A DNA stretch of 64,000 nt from Chryseobacterium shigense (lineage in GTDB: Bacteria; Bacteroidota; Bacteroidia; Flavobacteriales; Weeksellaceae), in contig NZ_FTNY01000004.1 of NCBI RefSeq assembly GCF_900156575.1, forward strand, positions 682,001 through 746,000, in the 5' to 3' direction. Positions 59,373 to 64,000 of the stretch are shown here, piece by piece. Made by a program: the position numbers and the translations under genes. The notes below the pieces were generated by a model that was not told where the DNA came from, did not search any database, and saw nothing but the letters and a program-made list of their open reading frames with translations. The stretch's first letter is position 1. Every line of letters begins with the position of its first letter.

Positions 59373-61316
59373 ATGTCTAAAACTAAAGTACTGCTTTTTA
59401 AGAGTTTTATATTAGTATTTTTGCTTCAGAATTTCATCTTTGGACAAAACTATTTTGTAGGATTTTCAAAAGAAACCATTAACCCCAATTCTACGATCCT
59501 ATCTTCTCCCCTCGCGGGATTCGGCGATCCTAAACAGGGAAGGTTCAGCATCAACTTCATTGAAACGGGTACTGCGAAAAATGTGGTGGCCATGTGCTCC
59601 TCCGATACAAAATTGTATATTGCTACAGGTGATAATAAACTTTGGCAGGCTGACATCAGCTCCGGTGATCCCAACTGGATTTTGATTGGACCCGCTTTTT
59701 ATGTAACAGCGCTGACTTATGGAAACGGCAAGCTCTACGGTGCAGACAAAAACAATAAGTTGTGGATGAGAGATGCAGTAGAAAATGACAATCCATGGGT
59801 CAATATTGGATCTGCCTATAACACTACCGGACTCACATTTTTAAATAATAAATTATACGGTACCACGAAAAATAATAATCTGTGGGTAAGAGAGGCCACT
59901 CCGGTCAGTTCACCCTGGACCAATCTGGGAAAAGCCAATTCAGTAAGATCATTAACCACTGATGGAACCAATTTAATTGCCTTATCTAAATATGATAATG
60001 AATTATGGACAAGAAGTACCTCATCATCTCCTAATGAAAAATGGTTAAAGATCGGACCTCCCAATCGTACGACTTACGGCACTTATTTATCAAACATTAC
60101 GTATACCAAAGATAAACTGTACGCAAGTTCCAATAACAATAAATTATATTACTCTCAGCATAACCAGACGCCCATCTATGCCTATGCTTCTTATTTTGAA
60201 AAAAATTCAAAAAAAGCGCTCATTATTACATTAGATTTATGTGGGATCAATTATTCTTTTTCGCATGCAATAAAAGCCGAAATAAAAAATTTGTTTAATA
60301 TTGATGAAAATGCAATCTTAATCAATTGTTCGCATACCCATTACGCACCGGTATCTCAAAATTATTCTTGCCTTCAGGAATTCTACCAAAAACCCAATCC
60401 TAAATACCTTGATCTTGTAAAAAACTCCGTTTTAACAGCTACACAAAATGCCATTAACAATAAAACAAACAACAGTTTAAGTTTTGCAAAAGGTAAAACG
60501 AATATAGGATACAACAGAGCGGATATTACGAAGGACTTAGATAATAACATCACCATGGTCATTGCAAAACAAAGCAGCACGAATATTGCAAATGGTGCAA
60601 TTCTGAGCGCAAGTACGCATCCTGTATCATATAATCAGGCAAGGGACTTTATTAAGATTTCATCAAACTATGTCGGAGCTACGAGAGATAAACTAGGGGC
60701 GTTGAAAAACATTAATAACGTGCAATTGATGCAGGGATGTGCAGGCGATATCAATCCTTATAATTCAGACACTCCGGATCAGACCGCCAATAAGTTGACA
60801 CAAGATTTTAGTAATTTATTTTCTTTATCATCATCCAATATCAGCGGAGAAATTACGGTTAAATTTGATTCTATTGCAGTACCTCTTAACAATTTCACTT
60901 TTAACAGGGCTGTAAGTATTAAAAAGGCTAATACCGGAAAATATGACCAGGCCTCTGAAAGGAATGTAAGATGGGCCAATAAAATTATTAATCAATATAC
61001 TTCCGGTACCCTTTCCCAATCGGCAACTGTTTATATCCAGATTTTAAAAATAGGAGACTGGAACATTATAGCCCTGAGCCGGGAAGCCGTCTCTCAATAT
61101 GCCATCGATTTATACAACCATTTTCCTGCACTGAAATTAACCGTATTAGGTTATTCCAATGATGTATCGAGCTATCTTCCTGTACAGTGGCATATTAAAA
61201 AACCTATTCCGAACTACGAAGGATACGAAAGCTTTTTTATTTACGGGGAAAGCGGGATTCCTGTGAATAATGTGGAAGACCTTATATTGACAAAAATTTA
61301 TAGCATGATGCAATAA
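59373..61316 (+). CDS. Ceramidase-like secreted hydrolase with an inserted five-repeat propeller
   Basis: 647 residues with a Sec signal ending near residue 25. Residues 26-65 (FVGFSKETINPN, PLAGFGDPKQGRF) match the N-terminus of the neutral/alkaline ceramidase family. From about 268 the same domain resumes (IYAYASYFEKNSKKALIITL), with the metal motif SHTH (320-323), a His in STHPVSYNQ (about 416) and GCAGDINP (455-462). Between them, about residues 68-265, lie five ~42-residue repeats built on KLYGxxxNNKLWxR and W.xIG, similar to tachylectin-2 five-bladed propellers. Substrate is not proven; an amide-linked lipid is plausible. No T9SS tail is seen. Confidence 0.82.
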   Translation: MSKTKVLLFKSFILVFLLQNFIFGQNYFVGFSKETINPNSTILSSPLAGFGDPKQGRFSINFIETGTAKNVVAMCSSDTKLYIATGDNKLWQADISSGDPNWILIGPAFYVTALTYGNGKLYGADKNNKLWMRDAVENDNPWVNIGSAYNTTGLTFLNNKLYGTTKNNNLWVREATPVSSPWTNLGKANSVRSLTTDGTNLIALSKYDNELWTRSTSSSPNEKWLKIGPPNRTTYGTYLSNITYTKDKLYASSNNNKLYYSQHNQTPIYAYASYFEKNSKKALIITLDLCGINYSFSHAIKAEIKNLFNIDENAILINCSHTHYAPVSQNYSCLQEFYQKPNPKYLDLVKNSVLTATQNAINNKTNNSLSFAKGKTNIGYNRADITKDLDNNITMVIAKQSSTNIANGAILSASTHPVSYNQARDFIKISSNYVGATRDKLGALKNINNVQLMQGCAGDINPYNSDTPDQTANKLTQDFSNLFSLSSSNISGEITVKFDSIAVPLNNFTFNRAVSIKKANTGKYDQASERNVRWANKIINQYTSGTLSQSATVYIQILKIGDWNIIALSREAVSQYAIDLYNHFPALKLTVLGYSNDVSSYLPVQWHIKKPIPNYEGYESFFIYGESGIPVNNVEDLILTKIYSMMQ

Positions 61317-61470
61317 ACTCCACAACAAATATCCATCTAAATACGTTAAACACTATAAAGATCATAAAGCTCAACTGATATATATTCCATGCTTTTTACT
61401 CTTTTTTAAGAATACAGTAGAAGAAAAGTTATCGAAAGCAGACGATAACTTAGAAGATTAAACCACCATT

Positions 61471-62898
61471 ATGATAAAAAGCATACAGAACAACATTTTC
61501 TTAACATCAATATTTTTAGTTCTGATTTCTCTCCCATTAGTTTATTTCACTTACACCCTAAGAGATACTTTTCTGGATGATTCCTATATTACCCTCACCT
61601 ATTCCAAACATTTTTTCTATGAGGGAAAGCCATGGTATAATCTTGCAGACACTGTTCATGGAAATGGTCAGACAAGTGTATTATGGATGATGATCCAAAG
61701 CCTCTCCTTTGCTGTTGAAGACATCATTAATCCCATTTATATCAACAAGGGAATAAGTCTGCTATTAATTACTATAGTGCTGGCGTCATTATTTCAAAGT
61801 TTAAAAAAACAAGAATCCCTTACGATAAAAATTTTCATATTTTTTTTCTCTGTTTTTTACAGTATATGGGCTGCTTTTAATATATCCCACGGATTAGAAA
61901 CCATCCTTTTCAGTACAACCTTATTTCTTTTTTTTAAGTACAGGAATCATAAGAGTGGTTATTTCTTGGCATTCCTTCTCCCGTTTATCAGACCTGAGGC
62001 CATTATATTTATTCTGTTTTTCATAGCGGACACCAAAATATTCACTCCGGTATTTTATAAAAGAGCCTTATGTGTATTGGCTTCAGTATCTATTTATTTT
62101 TTATATACTGCTTACTATTACGATGTACTAATACCACTTCCCTTCCTACTGAAAAGCATAAAAGAATTTTCATATGTAAAAGTTTTGAATTTTATAACTA
62201 TTGTGATCATCTTTTCTCCGATCATTATTTTTGCCATAAAAAACTATAAAACAAAATTCATTTTTTATGGTCCTCTGTTTTTCTTCATTATTTATTATTC
62301 CTTCTTTATCGATGAGATTATGAATTTTTTCGATCGGTACAGATTCCCCTTATTTGTATATTATGTTTACTTTTTTCAATTTGAAAACGTGGAAGTAATC
62401 AGCCATAAAAAACTAAATGTTTCTTTATGGTTATTGAGTACAGCAGGAATTCTACATTATTGCACCTACTTAAAGGATCATGTCAATTTTTACGTAGGCC
62501 CTTATGAAAAGGCAATGAATGAAGGCCCGATATATCTGGGAAAGTATCTGAAAAAAATATCTGTGAATGAAAATAAAAAATTCAAAATCATTAATTCTGA
62601 TGCAGGCGCCATAGCTTATTTTTCGGACTGTTACTTATATGATACCTGGGGTTTAAATAATGCTACTTTACTCCTGACTAAAATAAACAAAAACTGGAAT
62701 GCCTATCTGTCTTATCTTAAAAAAACAGATCCCGATTATATTATTCTTATTTCAAAAGATTATCATACTTTTATTCCCAGGCTCGACTTTGAAGAAAGGA
62801 TCTATAAGGCCTTTTATCTTGAGACAAAGCATCCTGTCCTAGTAAGAAAATCCACTGATCATTACTACTTTCTATATAAGATAAAGCATCAGCCCTGA
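61471..62898 (+). CDS. GT-C-like multi-membrane protein
   Basis: 475 residues with about nine membrane helices. The first loop after helix 1 reads RDTFLDDSYITLTYSK, a DD pair where GT-C glycosyltransferases keep their catalytic Asp. The C-terminal domain has SDAGAIAYFSDCYLYDTWGLNN, resembling the (D)xGxxxY..D..GL motif seen in ArnT-like proteins. It may transfer sugar from a polyprenyl phosphate to glycan or lipid. I infer this from the layout; sequence support is moderate. Confidence 0.72.
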   Translation: MIKSIQNNIFLTSIFLVLISLPLVYFTYTLRDTFLDDSYITLTYSKHFFYEGKPWYNLADTVHGNGQTSVLWMMIQSLSFAVEDIINPIYINKGISLLLITIVLASLFQSLKKQESLTIKIFIFFFSVFYSIWAAFNISHGLETILFSTTLFLFFKYRNHKSGYFLAFLLPFIRPEAIIFILFFIADTKIFTPVFYKRALCVLASVSIYFLYTAYYYDVLIPLPFLLKSIKEFSYVKVLNFITIVIIFSPIIIFAIKNYKTKFIFYGPLFFFIIYYSFFIDEIMNFFDRYRFPLFVYYVYFFQFENVEVISHKKLNVSLWLLSTAGILHYCTYLKDHVNFYVGPYEKAMNEGPIYLGKYLKKISVNENKKFKIINSDAGAIAYFSDCYLYDTWGLNNATLLLTKINKNWNAYLSYLKKTDPDYIILISKDYHTFIPRLDFEERIYKAFYLETKHPVLVRKSTDHYYFLYKIKHQP

Positions 62899-62954
62899 TA
62901 TCAGCGGATATCAATGCTTCACTTTAATCAAAAAAATATCAATAGCTTTAAACA

Positions 62955-63863
62955 ATGAACAATCCGCCGCTTGTAAGCCTCATCATCATCACCATGAACC
63001 ATGAAAAGTTCATTGAACAGGCCTGCATGTCCGCCATTTCGCAGACCTACCCTAATTATGAAATCATTTTGCTGGATAATGCTTCAAAAGATAAAACCTT
63101 TGAAAATGCAGAGCGCGTGCTTTCCCAATTTGGTCAGCATTATAAAATGATCAGGAATACGGAAAGTTTCGGGGTGGCAAAAAATATTAACATAGCTGTT
63201 TCCGAGGCTTCTGGCCAATATGTTTCCCTGCTTTCCGGAGATGACTGGTATACGGAAGACAGCTTAGCCGAGAAAGTATCTTATATTCAGGAAAATCCGG
63301 TAGACTTTATCCTTTCGGACGGCTATAAATATTATCAGACTGAAGATAAAACGACTGACGCCTACACTCCAAAAGAAAAAAAACAGGTCATCGACCACCT
63401 CTCCAATTTCTTCCATGAAAATGTCTCTGAAAACAAAACGTCCAATGTAGGAACATTCGTAAAAAGAGAACTTCTTGTAAAGTATCCCTTTGATGAAAAT
63501 ATCAATACTGAAGACTGGGATATGAATCTCAGACTCACCTTCAAAGGCTATAAGATCGGATTTATAGACAAGAAATTGTTCTACTACAGAATTCTTTCCA
63601 CCAGTCTTTCCAGAAACTGGAAACTGATGAAAGATTCTTATGAAAAAGTAACCCATAAATACATAGACTACATCAAGGCTGACCCGGAGCTTTATAAAAA
63701 ATACAGGCTTAAGCTTATCCATTTCAACTACGAAATCCAGTTATCCGAAACCAACTCAGAATCGGAAAAAGAAAGACTGCAGATGGAATGGAAAAAAGAA
63801 AAATACAAAGTCAAGTATAAAAACCCAGTCTTGTTCTTTAAACTGCTGATGCTTAAAAAATAA
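62955..63863 (+). CDS. Glycosyltransferase family 2
   Basis: 302 residues: PLVSLIIITMNHEKFIEQACM, QTYPNYEIILLDNASKD, and LLSGDDWYTEDSL in the place of the usual DxD. TEDWDMNLRLTF is the acceptor-side motif. The C-terminus is basic and helical (KKEKYKVKYKNPVLFF). It follows the GT-C-like gene by 56 bp and closes the glycan cluster inside the window. Confidence 0.9.
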   Translation: MNNPPLVSLIIITMNHEKFIEQACMSAISQTYPNYEIILLDNASKDKTFENAERVLSQFGQHYKMIRNTESFGVAKNINIAVSEASGQYVSLLSGDDWYTEDSLAEKVSYIQENPVDFILSDGYKYYQTEDKTTDAYTPKEKKQVIDHLSNFFHENVSENKTSNVGTFVKRELLVKYPFDENINTEDWDMNLRLTFKGYKIGFIDKKLFYYRILSTSLSRNWKLMKDSYEKVTHKYIDYIKADPELYKKYRLKLIHFNYEIQLSETNSESEKERLQMEWKKEKYKVKYKNPVLFFKLLMLKK

Positions 63864-63866
63864 ATC

Positions 63867-63902
63867 AAAAGGATGGAGTAATTTTTAACTTCATCCTTTT
63901 TT
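63867..63902 (+). terminator. Terminator after the last glycosyltransferase
   Basis: A stem AAAAGGATGGAGT paired with ACTTCATCCTTTT (one G-T), loop of about 8 nt, followed by T residues at 63897-63902. Confidence 0.75.
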
Positions 63903-63968
63903 AATCTCTGAAATCAAAAAAAGGCAATAACCAACCTGTAAATAATCCTAAAAACATATATTTTTAAG

Positions 63969-63976
63969 TAAATTTG
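63969..63976 (+). promoter_or_regulatory. -7 element near the window end
   Basis: TAAATTTG precedes an ATG at 63996 by 19 bp, suggesting that another gene starts at the edge. Confidence 0.4.
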
Positions 63977-63995
63977 CACCAAAATTTTAATTGAA

Positions 63996-64000
63996 ATGGA
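63996..64000 (+). CDS. Start of a gene cut by the window edge
   Basis: ATGGA is all that remains; the next residues are outside the window. It follows a -7 box, so it is likely a true start, but no identity can be given. Confidence 0.3.

Noticed and set aside
63264..63722. 152-aa open frame on the minus strand
   Set aside because: It is antisense to the GT2 gene, which has clear family motifs.

Overview
The window reads as a chromosomal segment of a flavobacterium (phylum Bacteroidota), most likely Chryseobacterium or a close relative. The DNA is AT-rich and start codons have almost no Shine-Dalgarno sequences. Many genes are preceded by the Bacteroidota promoter pattern TTG (-33) and TAnnTTTG (-7). 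The gene content is typical: T9SS-sorted secreted proteins, a TonB/ExbB/ExbD operon with two ExbDs, the PUR-type DUF3276 protein, bacillithiol deacetylase BshB1, a type VI (subtype iii) Hcp/TssD, an extended NusB and a DUF177-rpmF-accB-accC block. The genus comes from general familiarity with such genes, not from a search.

Layout. 1-3.5 kb: the tail of a probable ligD, then minus-strand genes (small hypothetical, SDR, yajC, DUF1573 lipoprotein, nusB). 3.6-5.7 kb: an ABC exporter and the PUR protein. 5.8-11.4 kb: a two-gene minus-strand unit with a 1681-residue DUF4132 protein and a 144-residue partner. 11.8-14.6 kb: a T9SS-exported double beta-propeller (RCC1) protein, then tRNA-His. 14.7-21.5 kb, minus strand: bshB1, a TPR protein, a PstS-like lipoprotein with a small membrane protein, and tonB-exbD-exbD-exbB. 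21.7-25.2 kb: leuS and a lipoprotein. 25.4-27.8 kb: acyltransferase, glycosyltransferase and an unknown gene. 27.8-31.3 kb: a five-gene minus-strand operon (O-methyltransferase, NlpC/P60, DUF1648, cupin, kdtA). 31.3-32.4 kb: an accessory-looking interval with a short Cys-rich bacteriocin-like peptide gene, a candidate small ORF and a possible structured small RNA.

32.4-36.7 kb: ompA-like gene, tilS, dsbD. 37-40.2 kb: unknown protein, orphan exbD, alpha/beta hydrolase, patatin. 40.3-45.4 kb: nrnA, rpmH, ftsE, trmN6-like methyltransferase, NtrY-like kinase, riboflavin synthase. 45.4-49.5 kb: pdxA, DUF177, rpmF, accB, accC. 49.8-52.6 kb: tssD, rocD, a GT2. 52.9-63.9 kb: a surface-glycan type cluster (deacetylase, several glycosyltransferases including GT61, a GT-C-like membrane protein) that also holds a T9SS jelly-roll protein and a ceramidase-like hydrolase with an inserted five-repeat propeller.

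The genes are mostly core and colinear with conserved functions. The most unusual places are 31.6-32.4 kb (small peptide and RNA candidates), the inserted-propeller hydrolase at 59.4-61.3 kb, the DUF4132 pair, and the orphan secretion or energy-transduction components (ExbD, TssD, PstS-like). I found no CRISPR array, no insertion sequence, no rRNA and no recognisable prophage.
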